Shown: positions 35,201-43,686, counted from the first letter of the stretch. The stretch is 60,925 bases of DNA from Phycisphaerae bacterium (GCA_017993835.1 JAGOLX010000037.1:1-60925); one strand, 5' to 3'. Numbers and translations are program-made. The notes: generated by a model from the sequence alone, not told the origin.

Positions 35201-36992
35201 GTTCGGCGATAAGACCTGGTCTGTCGCGTTCGGCATCGGCGTAGAGTTCCGGCGTGGTCTTCTGCAGCATCGTCTCGGGGTCGTATCCGAAGAGTTCGAG
35301 GCTCGCACGATTGGACAACAGGATTTGGCCCGTGGCCGGACGCGTCAACTGGAGAGGCACGGGGGACGCCTCGACGATCAGCCGCATGCGTTCCTCGCTC
35401 TTGCGCAGCGCCTCCTCCACCCTGTGACGCTCCGTGACGTCGCGGATCGTCTCAATCGCGCCGATGATCTGTCCATTGCGGTCTCGCAGTCGAGAGGCGT
35501 TCCCCCACAGGATGGCGCCCCGACCGGCGTAGACGTTGGGGACAAGCACCTCCCCGCACAGGGTGTCTCCTCCGCGCAGTGTGGACTGGTACTTCTTCCG
35601 TTCTGTTTCTTCATCCGGTCGCAGGACCAGATCGATCAAGATCGGCCGGCGAGAGCCATAGAAGGGAATGGAGTACTCATGGTCCCCCTTGCCCACCATC
35701 TCGGCCTTGGGGACCCCGGTCATTTCCTCGATGGCTCGGTTCCAGGCGATTACCCTGCCCTCCGCGTCGATGACCAGCGTGGCGTCGGGGAGGAACTCCA
35801 CGATCTCCGCCAACCGGCGGTGCGCCTCGCGCAGCGCATCTTCCGCCTGCTTGCGCGGGGTGATGTCCACGTCCACCCCGCGGTATCCGAGCAGAGTCCC
35901 CCTCTCATCGAGAATCGGCGCGCCGCTGCGCATCAGCCACACGACGTTGCCGTCCCGGCCCACACCCGGGAATTCGATTTCGCTGAACGCCGCCCCCCGG
36001 TTGACGATCTTCAGAGCCTCCTGGAGCATGTGCCCGCCATCGGAGGGGTCGAAGAAATCGTGAATCCGTTTCTTGCCCACGACCTCCTCGACCTTGTACC
36101 CCAGAATCCGCTCGACGACCGGGCTGGCGTAGGTGTACACCCCGTCAACGTCCACCTCCCATATGAATTCCCTGGCATTCTCCGCCACCTGACGGAAACG
36201 CCGCTCCGAGCGGCGCAGCGCCTCCTCCATCAGTTTACGTTCCGTGATGTCGCGAATCACGCCGATCGAGCCGGTGATCCGGCCGTCGGAGTCCCGTACG
36301 ACGCTGAGGGAAATGTCGACATCGAGGATGTCCCCCGTTCCGGAGATCATCCTCGTTTCCAGGTGGTGCTGCATCCCTTTGCGTCGAATGCTCAGAGAGC
36401 AGATCCTCTCCCATTCCTCCGGAGGATACAGGGTCTCGACATTGCGCCCTCGAAGCTGATCCTCTCCGAGATTCAGCAGGTGTTCGGTGAACTTGTTCCA
36501 GGAAACCAACTGCTTGTTCTCGTCGGCCATCATGATGGCGACCGCCGAATTCTCGAAGATGGTGCGATACCGCAGCTCCGTGGCCTGCAACTGGCGTTCC
36601 GCCTTCTTCCGCTCGAGGGCGTGGCGAATCGACCGCACGAGCAGGCTCGCGTCCACCTGGCCTTTGATGAGGTAGTCCTGGACGCCGATCTGCACCGCCT
36701 GGATCGCGGTCCGCTCGTCATCGAGCCCGCTGAGCACGATGATCGGCACCTGGGGAGTCTGCGCCTGAATGCGGTTCACAGAGTCCATGCCCTGGCTGTC
36801 CGGCAAACCGAGGTCGAGCAGCACCACGTCGAACGACGAGTTCTTGAGCAGGTCCAGAGCGGCGCTCAGGCGGCTGGCATGTTCGACCGCGCAGGTCCCG
36901 AGCGACGACTGCGCCAGCAGCCTTTCCAGTAGCTTGCGGTCTACGACATCATCTTCGACAATCAACAGGCGTAGCGGATTCGACGTAGCCAA
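32226..36992 (-). CDS. REC-PAS-PocR hybrid sensor histidine kinase, 1,588 residues
   Basis: The start is a TTG at 36992 with a strong AGGAGAG eight bases away; no ATG fits. An N-terminal receiver (1-125) has Asp60 in LLDLGLPDSQG. Four PAS domains (about 135-645) follow, then a PocR ligand-sensing domain (about 700-900), recognisable from LDRDQMQQLMDSFCDAVGV and the Cys-containing blocks RARCIESD and HFSLYQCRNGLTD. After a coiled coil come three more PAS domains (about 965-1335); the last is Cys-rich (GCDVCQTLNC, CDSC). HisKA has His1351 in VSHELRTPL, with NLVSNAIKF and GTGLGL in the ATPase domain. There is no membrane segment. PocR domains sense small organic molecules. It ends the secretion/pilus cluster, 46 bases after a lone receiver gene. 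Confidence 0.93.
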   Translation of the reverse strand: MATSNPLRLLIVEDDVVDRKLLERLLAQSSLGTCAVEHASRLSAALDLLKNSSFDVVLLDLGLPDSQGMDSVNRIQAQTPQVPIIVLSGLDDERTAIQAVQIGVQDYLIKGQVDASLLVRSIRHALERKKAERQLQATELRYRTIFENSAVAIMMADENKQLVSWNKFTEHLLNLGEDQLRGRNVETLYPPEEWERICSLSIRRKGMQHHLETRMISGTGDILDVDISLSVVRDSDGRITGSIGVIRDITERKLMEEALRRSERRFRQVAENAREFIWEVDVDGVYTYASPVVERILGYKVEEVVGKKRIHDFFDPSDGGHMLQEALKIVNRGAAFSEIEFPGVGRDGNVVWLMRSGAPILDERGTLLGYRGVDVDITPRKQAEDALREAHRRLAEIVEFLPDATLVIDAEGRVIAWNRAIEEMTGVPKAEMVGKGDHEYSIPFYGSRRPILIDLVLRPDEETERKKYQSTLRGGDTLCGEVLVPNVYAGRGAILWGNASRLRDRNGQIIGAIETIRDVTERHRVEEALRKSEERMRLIVEASPVPLQLTRPATGQILLSNRASLELFGYDPETMLQKTTPELYADAERDRPGLIAELREKGRVTQREVLMRKSDGTVFPASISLEPIEYEHEPASLVVLYDLTERKRAEEALRHHVGEIERFNRLAIAREVRVAELKQRINEMSLAAGQPAPYAVLQAEVVPEAETDLEATAGTAANEGGVPRHRDLADLLDRDQMQQLMDSFCDAVGVSSAIIDLEGNVFVGARWQRICTDFHRVNTQTRARCIESDTVLAGQLREGEHFSLYQCRNGLTDAAAPVVIEGRHVANVFIGQFLLEPPDEEAFRRQAREFGFDETAYLEALSRVPIVPEQKLPPVLKYLTTCAQLLAEMGLEQMQGKAHEAELLRWAEELNRANQALRQQREAALSLAEDANEARATAERIQRSLRESEERLLGMTRAAMDAIIMMDEHECVSFWNEAAEKMFGYVSQEACGRNLHSLLASSPYRDPSHPSARQLRLTGESPVLGTTIELTALRRTGEEFPAELSVGRICLQGQDQAVIIIRDISERKRVEEALLVKDSAVDSAASGIVFVDLDGNLTFANPSALRMWGYDEENEVLGRPMTSFIRFENEGQAPLQTALEAGVWNGERIACRKDGSDFVVQLSASIVKDKNDRPLCMMVSLVDVTESRRLHEILDRKQKNLEAIFDATPLGMILVDDRMQVTRANDVLRQMSGRGYSSLIGCDVCQTLNCVHAARSAGGVVARSCDSCVLRTLVQKALVSDEPARGVEMQPGVSDDGKDRPWLSVSVEPINIDGSRHVLVALNDITGRKRAEEELKQTMEMKSQFISTVSHELRTPLSSMRESVIILLDGVAGRINKDQHHFLDIAKRNIDRLSRLIDEVLDFQKLSAGKMKLNMQENAVGSAVNEAYNTMLPHATKSKVHLAVDLQTDLPPVVYDNDRILQVLINLVSNAIKFTPEGGRVLVSASAQAEHLVLKISDTGYGIPKEDLTKIFDRFYRVFRPGKEIKGTGLGLAIVSKIVDAHGGRIEVESELEKGTTFTVFLPLAPRRGSSPDSQQTDQGLESTLLGK

Positions 36993-37038
36993 GAAGGTCT
37001 CTCCTCACAATGTCGCACGATCAGCAGCCCGAGGGGCG

Positions 37039-37452
37039 TCACGCCCTCGGGTTGTTCTTGAGCACCGCGTGGATCCGATCCATCAATTGCGCGAAATCGA
37101 ACGGTTTGGTCACATAGTCGGAAACCCCGCGGGCCGCGGCGGCGGCAATGTCCTGAGGCTCGCACCGGGCGGTGAGCATGATGACCGGGATATGCCGCAG
37201 CGCGGGGTCCGCCCGCAGGTGTTCGAGCATCTCATGGCCGTTCATGCCCGGCATGTTCGTGTCGAGCAGAATCAGGTCCGGCTTCTCGGCCGCGGCACGC
37301 TCCAGACCCTCCTGGCCGTTCGAGGCGGTCACCACGCTGCAACTGGCAAACTTCAGACGGTACTCCACCGTGCTGACGAGGTCCGGCTCGTCATCCACCA
37401 CGAGGATCTTCACCTGACCGGTCTTCTTCTTTGCCTTGAACAGTCCCAGCAT
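37039..37452 (-). CDS. Single-domain response regulator
   Basis: A 137-residue lone receiver starts after AAGGAG. Asp64 in LLDTNMPGMNG is the phospho-acceptor, with acidic Asp20-Asp21, the Thr in MLTAR and the Lys in TKPFD. It has a Lys-rich N-terminal dozen residues and no output domain, so it must act by protein contact, as CheY-like regulators of pili and motility do. It sits between the secretin and the large PocR kinase, on the same strand, and probably relays kinase output to the secretion/pilus machine. Confidence 0.93.
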   Translation of the reverse strand: MLGLFKAKKKTGQVKILVVDDEPDLVSTVEYRLKFASCSVVTASNGQEGLERAAAEKPDLILLDTNMPGMNGHEMLEHLRADPALRHIPVIMLTARCEPQDIAAAAARGVSDYVTKPFDFAQLMDRIHAVLKNNPRA

Positions 37453-37533
37453 GATGGCTTCTCCTTGGAACCCGAATCCACATTCAGTTCACTCGGCGAA
37501 CGTGTCGCCTCTTGTTGGTACGAAGTCTTTCAC

Positions 37534-38820
37534 TCATGGCCCGTGCGACGCGAGATCCTCCGTCCGGGAGTCGCCCTCGGAGCCGGCCTTCGCATCGGCC
37601 TCGCGCTGCCGTTCCGACAGCAGAGACATTTCCCGGATCTTCTTGTGCCCGGCCAGCACCGCCTGGGGGATGGGCTCTTCCCTGAAGATGCGGGGCGACA
37701 GGAGCACCACCAATTCCGATCGGGTCGTCACCTTGCTGGTGCTCCGAAACAACAGTCCCACCAGCGGCAGATCGCCCAGAATCGGAATCTGACTGACCTC
37801 CTTGACCGTTTCCACTCTGCGCAGGCCGCCGATGACAACCGTCTGGCCATCCTGCAGCAGCAGCGAGGTGGTCGCATGGCGCGTATCGACGATCGGCACC
37901 CCTTTCGCGCTCTCGCCCGTCCGGACATTCTGCTCCGTATCCACCAGAAGGAAGATGTTGTTGCCGTCCGTCACGGTGGCCGAAACCTGGAGATTGACGC
38001 CCACTTCTTTGAACTCCGTCGAAGTCAGCGCAGCGGCCCCGCCTTCGGCCGTATCGACGATCTCCTCATAGGGGATCTCCTCCACGGACTTGATCGTCGC
38101 GGTCTGTCCGCTGACCACCAGCGTGCTCGGACTGGCCAGGATCTCCACGTCCCGTTTCTCCTGGATCAGGTGCAGGACGTTTCGGACCGTGCCGCTGATG
38201 ACGCTCAGATCGCCGCCGGCGCCCACCGTGTTGAACACCGTCGCGTCGCCGATAGTGGCGTCGTTGGAAATCGTCGACTGAAGGCGCGTGCTCGTCAGAT
38301 TCTGACGGTACGTGATGTCATACAGGTCGCTGGACAGCAGATCCCAGTTCACGCCCACCTCCGTATCGTCGCGCAACTGGACGTCCAGGATGACGACCTC
38401 CACCATGATCTGCCTGGGCGTCCGATCGGCTTTCTTGATTTCCGCCAGGATCCGGGTCAGGTTCTCGGGCGTGTCGCAGACGACGACGGAATTGTTCTTC
38501 TCGTTGACGGCGACCGCGCCGTACTCCGAGACCATCTTATCCAGGACCTCTTTGAGGCTCTTGACCTCCAGGAACTTCAGCACCACCGTCTCCAATTGCA
38601 GTTCCGGGGGTTTGGCGACGCTCGGCGTCTCCGTCTCGACGGGCGTCTCGGGCGGCTGCTGTGCGGGCAGCGGCGCAAACGGATTCCGCGGGCCACCCCC
38701 GTCGCAAGGGTCCTCCTGGCCGTAGACCAGCCGGGAACCGGGGCCGACCTCCGCGATCCCCACAGACATCAGAACCGCCATCACACACAACAGAACGAAT
38801 TGACGAATGGAACCACTCAT
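37534..38820 (-). CDS. Short secretin (GspD/PilQ family)
   Basis: This 428-residue protein starts at an ATG overlapping the PilO-like stop as ATGA. It has a signal peptide (FVLLCVMAVLMSVGIA), a Pro-rich linker, one N-domain (about 75-145: VVVCDTPENLTRILAEIKK in two blocks), then the secretin core (about 150-390) with QIMVEVVILDVQL, VEILASPSTLVVSGQ, VVIGGLRR and the terminal RSELVVLLSPRI. It would form the outer-membrane pore. GspD and PilQ usually exceed 600 residues with several N-domains, so this is a minimal form. A charged tail (about 400-428) follows. No lipobox or pilotin gene is seen. Confidence 0.9.
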   Translation of the reverse strand: MSGSIRQFVLLCVMAVLMSVGIAEVGPGSRLVYGQEDPCDGGGPRNPFAPLPAQQPPETPVETETPSVAKPPELQLETVVLKFLEVKSLKEVLDKMVSEYGAVAVNEKNNSVVVCDTPENLTRILAEIKKADRTPRQIMVEVVILDVQLRDDTEVGVNWDLLSSDLYDITYRQNLTSTRLQSTISNDATIGDATVFNTVGAGGDLSVISGTVRNVLHLIQEKRDVEILASPSTLVVSGQTATIKSVEEIPYEEIVDTAEGGAAALTSTEFKEVGVNLQVSATVTDGNNIFLLVDTEQNVRTGESAKGVPIVDTRHATTSLLLQDGQTVVIGGLRRVETVKEVSQIPILGDLPLVGLLFRSTSKVTTRSELVVLLSPRIFREEPIPQAVLAGHKKIREMSLLSERQREADAKAGSEGDSRTEDLASHGP

Positions 38821-39416
38821 GGGTGGAGTTCTCCGGGTTGCACCGCAATGTAGAGGGTCAAGCCGAGCCGGCATTCCAACTGGTCGCTGCCGGAATCGAC
38901 GAGCTCGATCTGACAGGAATCGATCCAGACTGCTTGGGGCCTCTCGCGCACCGTTTGAAGGAACGCAACGATCGAGTCATACTGTCCCTGGATCGTGAAG
39001 TCCGCATGGAGGACCTCCACTGCGACCGGGATGTTGGGATCGTCCCTCCCGTTGGCGCTCTGGTCGCAGGCGAAGTCTGCCGCAGTCGTGACACAACCCG
39101 CTTTCCCGACCAGGACCTGCAGATCATGAACGAACGCCTTGGCCTGCTCCCGGGCGTGAACGCCCTCGCGGACCGTCGCCAGTTCCGCCCGCAGGCTCCG
39201 CAGCAGGGAACGCTTCTGTTCGAGGGTCTCGCCGACCACGTTGAGTTCCTCCGCCATCCGGTCCACGACCGGTTCCAAGCGATGCATGGCGTGCAGATAG
39301 CCCACGTGAGGGGAGATCGCCCAGTTGTACAGGGCCACGGCCCCGATGACAAACGGGGCAACCGTCAGCGCGCGTTTCCCCGATCCCGTCGATTCATGAT
39401 TGCGATCTATCGGCAC
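38817..39416 (-). CDS. PilO-like inner-membrane assembly protein
   Basis: The 199-residue protein starts at a GTG inside the end of the PilM-PilN gene (23-base overlap). It has one N-terminal membrane segment (about 18-36: VAPFVIGAVALYNWAI), a coiled coil (about 45-95) and an alpha/beta domain (about 120-195: FTIQGQYDSIVAFLQTV) matching the ferredoxin-like fold of PilO/GspM. Together with PilM and PilN it forms the alignment platform linking the inner-membrane machine to the secretin. It is weakly conserved and called largely from position and architecture. Confidence 0.78.
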   Translation of the reverse strand: MPIDRNHESTGSGKRALTVAPFVIGAVALYNWAISPHVGYLHAMHRLEPVVDRMAEELNVVGETLEQKRSLLRSLRAELATVREGVHAREQAKAFVHDLQVLVGKAGCVTTAADFACDQSANGRDDPNIPVAVEVLHADFTIQGQYDSIVAFLQTVRERPQAVWIDSCQIELVDSGSDQLECRLGLTLYIAVQPGELHP

Positions 39417-40923
39417 GAGCGGATTCCTCAGTTTTCGCGGGTTTCAGAGTGCATTCGATCTCGTACTCGACGACGGACACTCCGTCCTGTCGTCGTTCCA
39501 TCCGAGTAAGGCGGACCGATTGGAACAGATCCCGGTCGTCGAGGCGCTGCATCAGCGTCTCCAGTCGCCCATAGGACACGGCCACTCCCTGCAAGGAGAT
39601 GGACCGGCCGTCGTCGGAGGCCAGACGCGTGAGACGAGTCCCCGGCGGGGCTGACCGACCGATTCCATTCAGGAGGGTCGGCCAATCCGCCTGACGCTTC
39701 GTGCGGACGGCACCCAGGCCTGCCAGTTGCCTTTGGACTTGTGCGATCTCCTCATCGAGATACTGGTTCTGGGCCACCACAGCCGGCATCGTGTAGAGTT
39801 GCTCCGACACTCGGGCTTCTCCGATCCGTCGACGCATGGCATCCGTCGTCCTCGCCAGGGCGTGAGAGACCAAGCTCGCCGCCAGGAATCCGACGGCCAG
39901 CACATTGGCCGCGATCCACAGACGTCGGGACGACGACTTCGCGAGGATCACCTCGTGCGGCGTCAAATCGACTCGCAGTTCATCGCCCTCGACGCCCAGC
40001 AGTCGGAGGGCGGCGCCGACCGCGATGGCGGATGGCACGCAGGAGACGTCTTCCGTCCCCTCCGAGAACAAGCGGAGGGGCTCGAAGCTATCCACAACGA
40101 AGGAGGACTTCACATCGGGAGCGAACGACGCCGCGACGGCGGCCTTGTCGTACGACGCGTCGTGAATCGCCAGACGAATCTGCAGCTCGGAGCCGACGTC
40201 AGATCCCGCGGCACGGTGGTACTGCACGACGACGTTCACTTCTTGCGTCAGCCAGGCGCACAACCGCTGGGACGAGCCCATGTCCGCCGGGACATCCCGG
40301 ATCCTGACGAAGTCCAGCGTGCCTTTGCAGAACAGGCAGATGACCAGGTTGCTGGCATCGAGCACCGCGATCAACGTGCTGCCGCAGCCCACGTCCTTCT
40401 GGCTCGCCAGAATCGCGCGGGCATAGGCGAGCACGGCGGGCTCGACGCAATCCACGGCGATCCTCGACGGGCCGCACATCTTCAGAGCCTGACGCACTTC
40501 CTCCGTATCCGCCGCCACGGCCAGGAGTCGCTTCTGCAAGGCGGACCCCGTCCCGATGCCGCAGTAGTCCACGCTTCGCGGTCTGTCGGACAGCACCACG
40601 TACTGATTCAACTCCGCATCCACGAACTCCCCGACGTTCGCCGGCATGGGTCGCGGCAGGTCGAGCAGACGCAGGATCGTCGAACCGGACGAAATGGCCA
40701 TTGCACTTCGGACGCTGCGGATCATGTCGCGCCGGCCGAGAGATCGCAGCATGCGCGACACTGCCCTGGCGCCCGCTCGGGGGCGAGAGGACGAGTCCGT
40801 GGGAAGGTCCCCGTTGGCCGCCGCGAGGAGGCGGAAGCCATGAGGGACTCTCTCCACCAGTGCAGCGCTGATACGCCGACTGCCCATGTCGATTCCCAGA
40901 GCTGTCATCCTGCGAGGCTTCAT
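39394..40923 (-). CDS. PilM-PilN fusion assembly protein
   Basis: A 509-residue protein starts at the ATG at 40923, overlapping the upstream stop as ATGA. Residues about 1-330 are an actin-like PilM/GspL-type domain (ALGIDMGSRRISAALVE, VDCVEPAVLAYARAIL). A membrane segment lies at about 345-367 (LWIAANVLAVGFLAASLV), then a coiled coil and a PilN-like domain (ISLQGVAVSYGRLETLMQRL, YEIECTLKP). In canonical type IV pili these are two proteins, while GspL of type II systems is similarly single-chain. It would couple the cytoplasmic ATPase ring to PilO and the secretin. Confidence 0.85.
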   Translation of the reverse strand: MKPRRMTALGIDMGSRRISAALVERVPHGFRLLAAANGDLPTDSSSRPRAGARAVSRMLRSLGRRDMIRSVRSAMAISSGSTILRLLDLPRPMPANVGEFVDAELNQYVVLSDRPRSVDYCGIGTGSALQKRLLAVAADTEEVRQALKMCGPSRIAVDCVEPAVLAYARAILASQKDVGCGSTLIAVLDASNLVICLFCKGTLDFVRIRDVPADMGSSQRLCAWLTQEVNVVVQYHRAAGSDVGSELQIRLAIHDASYDKAAVAASFAPDVKSSFVVDSFEPLRLFSEGTEDVSCVPSAIAVGAALRLLGVEGDELRVDLTPHEVILAKSSSRRLWIAANVLAVGFLAASLVSHALARTTDAMRRRIGEARVSEQLYTMPAVVAQNQYLDEEIAQVQRQLAGLGAVRTKRQADWPTLLNGIGRSAPPGTRLTRLASDDGRSISLQGVAVSYGRLETLMQRLDDRDLFQSVRLTRMERRQDGVSVVEYEIECTLKPAKTEESARADRSQS

Positions 40924-41315
40924 GGATTGATCCGCAATTCGTCGATTCTGACCACGTACGGCGGCCCGTCTTCGGCAACAGTCACGTCCGCCTCGAGCCG
41001 GACCGCGAAACCGCGAGAGGTCGTTGCCGTCGAGGTGATGGTCGAGCCGTCGACCGACACCGTGTACGCCCCGTCGCCCAGCGGCCTGTCCGCAAGTCCA
41101 TCGTGCCAGCTCGAATCGCTTCGCAACCGGGACAGGGCGTCGTTCAAACCCGCTTCGGCAATGGCCATCGCCTGTGCACCGTGGAGATGATTCTGCATGA
41201 GCTGGATCTCGTCGGCATTGACCTGGAGGTGGCCCATCACCGTGGCCGCCAGAAGGGCCACCAGGACCACGACGACGAGCAACACCGAACCGGATTGGCT
41301 GCACTTCATTCGCAT
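40920..41315 (-). CDS. PilX/GspK-like minor pseudopilin
   Basis: The 131-residue protein starts after GAGGGG. The N-terminus CSQSGSVLLVVVVLVALLAA is a short leader ending in Gly followed by a hydrophobic helix, the prepilin layout, though the usual Glu at +5 is absent as in GspK/PilX proteins. NHLHGAQAMAIAEAGLNDAL is the PilX-like block. The rest is beta-rich. It overlaps the PilM-PilN start by four bases. GspK normally caps the pseudopilus; at 131 residues it is much shorter than GspK. Confidence 0.78.
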   Translation of the reverse strand: MRMKCSQSGSVLLVVVVLVALLAATVMGHLQVNADEIQLMQNHLHGAQAMAIAEAGLNDALSRLRSDSSWHDGLADRPLGDGAYTVSVDGSTITSTATTSRGFAVRLEADVTVAEDGPPYVVRIDELRINP

Positions 41316-41325
41316 GGCGTTCCCC

Positions 41326-42432
41326 TCATGGCACGACGGCCCCTCCTTGCGGCGAGACGCTGACCTCGACCTTGACGTAGTCCGTGAACAGCGTACTGGC
41401 CTTCTTACCGGTCTTCTTGTCGCTGGAGACGACCAGCACGACAACGGTCGCGTCGTCGCCCACATAGGCGGACGCGCCAGCACCGCCCGACCCCGTCAGC
41501 GTGATCTCGGCATCCGTGTCCTGCGAGGCTTGCACCAGATCGTAACGGGACGAGTTGTAGTTCCAGAGATAGAGCGTAGCTCCATCCGTACGGGAAGAGT
41601 GGGCATTGACGCCGCGACCGATCCAGGTCACAACCAGGCTCGCCAGATTCGCCGGGGCCTCGTCGATCTGGAAGGCGGCGCGGAATTGCGCATAGCAGGA
41701 CTCGTCCGATACATCCACCGCGCACGACAGCTCGTCATCGGCTGAGATCGCAGCGCAGTCACCGCTGTCGAGAATCACCGCGGGCACGCCTGATTCCGCC
41801 GGCACTTGCGGCTTGCCCTGATCCACGAAGGCAAAGCTGTCCACGCCCGCCCGGCTTGTCGCAAAACTGTAGGTCGCAGAGGTCTCCTCCGAGGTCCCAC
41901 TGCCGGCGCCCACGCGGAGATAGCAGGCGCCGCGGATCGCCTTGTCCGACGCCTGCCGACCGGAGCTTCGCAGCGAGGCCTCCCACGTCACCAGGCGGAT
42001 GTCGTCTGGCGTCTGGGTGGAAGCGCCGGGATCGTTCCCGTCGTAGCCGACGAACCGCAGATACTCGACCGGCCCGACCAGATCGCTCAGATCGCCGACA
42101 GGCCCGAACTCGACGTAGCCGCTGGCTCCCACATCGCAGCGATAGACAGCGCCGTCGGCCGCTTCGAACTCGACGTAACCGTCGTCGCTCGTGCTCGAGC
42201 CGATCGCGACGATCCGCGAGGCCGCGGCCAGATGGCGACCGAGGTGCTCGTTCAGCACGCGGGCATTCTGGACCACTTCCAGGTTGGCCCAGTGCGTCTC
42301 GGCGCCGTTGCGGACCCCGGCGAAGAGCGGCAGGATGGCAGCAAAGATTGTCGCCATGATTGCCACAGCCACCGTCAGTTCCACAAGCGTGGTTCCCCGA
42401 GAGCCAGTTGTTTTGTCTTTCAGCACAATCAT
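41326..42432 (-). CDS. GspJ-like minor pseudopilin with extended C-terminal domain
   Basis: The ATG at 42432 gives 368 residues; a GTG at 42462 is possible. The prepilin leader ends in SRG, followed by TTLVELTVAVAIMATIFAAI with Glu at +5. The following QNARVLNEHLGRHLAAASRI resembles GspJ. A large beta-rich region (about 180-365) extends well beyond the roughly 200 residues of GspJ (CAVDVSDESCYAQFRAAFQI, LVVTWIGRGVN, TLYLWNYNSSRYDLV) and may be a binding domain at the pseudopilus tip. Ten bases separate it from the PilX-like gene. Confidence 0.8.
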   Translation of the reverse strand: MIVLKDKTTGSRGTTLVELTVAVAIMATIFAAILPLFAGVRNGAETHWANLEVVQNARVLNEHLGRHLAAASRIVAIGSSTSDDGYVEFEAADGAVYRCDVGASGYVEFGPVGDLSDLVGPVEYLRFVGYDGNDPGASTQTPDDIRLVTWEASLRSSGRQASDKAIRGACYLRVGAGSGTSEETSATYSFATSRAGVDSFAFVDQGKPQVPAESGVPAVILDSGDCAAISADDELSCAVDVSDESCYAQFRAAFQIDEAPANLASLVVTWIGRGVNAHSSRTDGATLYLWNYNSSRYDLVQASQDTDAEITLTGSGGAGASAYVGDDATVVVLVVSSDKKTGKKASTLFTDYVKVEVSVSPQGGAVVP

Positions 42433-42675
42433 GCAGTTCTTCCGCGCACTCCATGCCAACACACACAGGCGTTATTCGGCATAACATGGAACGTGCATTA
42501 CGGCGTGTGCCTCAGGATATTCCGCCGCGATGCCGAGGGACAGAGCACCGACGCCGACGCACTCGCGGGCCCTCGTGACGTGCTGTTATGAGACCTCCAG
42601 GCAGGCTCAATTCCGGATCTGCCGGTTCTCCGCGACGATGCCCCATAATCGGCGGCATGGATCTCGGATCGGAGG
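42433..42675. other. 243-bp gap inside the pseudopilin operon
   Basis: Every other junction from 46994 to 38817 is an overlap or a gap under 100 bases. This stretch has no coding frame with a ribosome binding site and no convincing promoter or terminator. It may be a remnant of a lost gene or an internal regulatory spacer. Confidence 0.5.
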
Positions 42676-43101
42676 TCACTGGGGCCCCGGCCATCGACGC
42701 GCCAGACGGGTCGTCAGGCTGGCTTCGATCTCCTGGGTCGCCAGGACGCCGTCGGCGTTGAGATCGAAGCCGACCGCTACGGTCACGGTTCGCAGGCTGG
42801 GGTGTCCGTCGTCTGTCACCTTGCCCAGAAAGCCGTTCTGAAGCACCTGGGAACTCGCTTGAAAGGACTCCTCGTAGTGGTAGATCGACCTGGCCCGGAT
42901 TCGCTCCAGCTCCCGTTGCGCCAGAAGCAGGCTCCAGCTCCTGCGCTCGATGGTGCGATCCATGCCGTGCGTCGTCGTCAGCGCCTTGACCAGAGGGATG
43001 ATGGAAATCAGCAGCAAGGTCGAAGCGACCACCACTTCGGTCAGGGTCACGCCGGCGCACCGGGCGAGGGAACGCCTGCTCAATCCGTGCAACGCGTCCA
43101 T
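42676..43101 (-). CDS. PilV/GspI-like minor pseudopilin
   Basis: The 141-residue protein starts after GGGAG within the end of the GspH-like gene (22-base overlap). The prepilin site is RCAG then VTLTEVVVASTLLLISIIPL, with Glu at +5. WSLLLAQRELERIRA corresponds to the helix of PilV/GspI proteins. The C-terminal half is beta-rich with a calcium-loop-like DLNADGVLATQE. It likely joins the priming complex of the pseudopilus. Confidence 0.85.
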   Translation of the reverse strand: MDALHGLSRRSLARCAGVTLTEVVVASTLLLISIIPLVKALTTTHGMDRTIERRSWSLLLAQRELERIRARSIYHYEESFQASSQVLQNGFLGKVTDDGHPSLRTVTVAVGFDLNADGVLATQEIEASLTTRLARRWPGPQ

Positions 43102-43589
43102 TTCACCGCTCCCGTGGCAGGCACGATTGTGAGCAGGTAGATCTTGCCATCGCCTGCAATTCGCAATCCCATGTCGCTATCGCCTCGCAGATCGCCGAGA
43201 GGGCTGAATTCGAACCGTTCGCCCCCGCTGCAACAAACGTCGTCGGGGATGTCGGCGGAGGCAACGACGGTGGAATCCGATAGATCGACGATCTCGAACC
43301 CTGTGTAGGGCTCCCCCCCGGTCATGACCAGGGCGAATCCCTTCGAGTTCCACGCTGCCTGCTGAATGGCGTTGGCGCGGGCCCGTCTCAGATCCGTCGT
43401 GATCCGATGGAGGACCCCGTCGGTCTTCGTTCCCGTCACCGCGGCCAGGTTGAGCCGGGGCACCGCCACACAGGCCAGGATCGAGAGGATCAAGACTACC
43501 GTGATCACCTCGACCAGCGTGTGCGCTCGAAGACGCCATGCTCGCCGGGTCGAAGGGGTGTGTCCAACGAGTCTCATGAGACTGCCCAT
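43080..43589 (-). CDS. GspH/FimT-like minor pseudopilin
   Basis: The start is uncertain (ATG at 43589 or 43577, both with weak ribosome binding sites); about 169 residues. The leader RAWRLRA precedes HTLVEVITVVLILSILACVA, so Ala replaces the usual Gly before the cleavage point. The remainder matches GspH/FimT (LRRARANAIQQAAWNSKG, and a C-terminal beta sandwich with FSPLGDLRGDSDMGLRI). A pair of adjacent Cys follows PDDV. It lies 97 bases after the major pseudopilin gene. Confidence 0.85.
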   Translation of the reverse strand: MGSLMRLVGHTPSTRRAWRLRAHTLVEVITVVLILSILACVAVPRLNLAAVTGTKTDGVLHRITTDLRRARANAIQQAAWNSKGFALVMTGGEPYTGFEIVDLSDSTVVASADIPDDVCCSGGERFEFSPLGDLRGDSDMGLRIAGDGKIYLLTIVPATGAVKWTRCTD

Positions 43590-43686
43590 AGATAAGAGGA
43601 CGGATGGCCGCGCAGCGCAGCCATCCGTCCTGTAGTTCGTGTTGAATCCGACTGCCCGCCGATGTCGAAGGACGCCCGCCGGCAAA

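Noticed and set aside
32205-36932. A 1,575-codon plus-strand open frame antisense to the PocR kinase
   Set aside because: It mirrors the kinase almost exactly, is rich in Arg, Asp, His and Pro as expected of a GC-rich shadow frame, and shows no domain.
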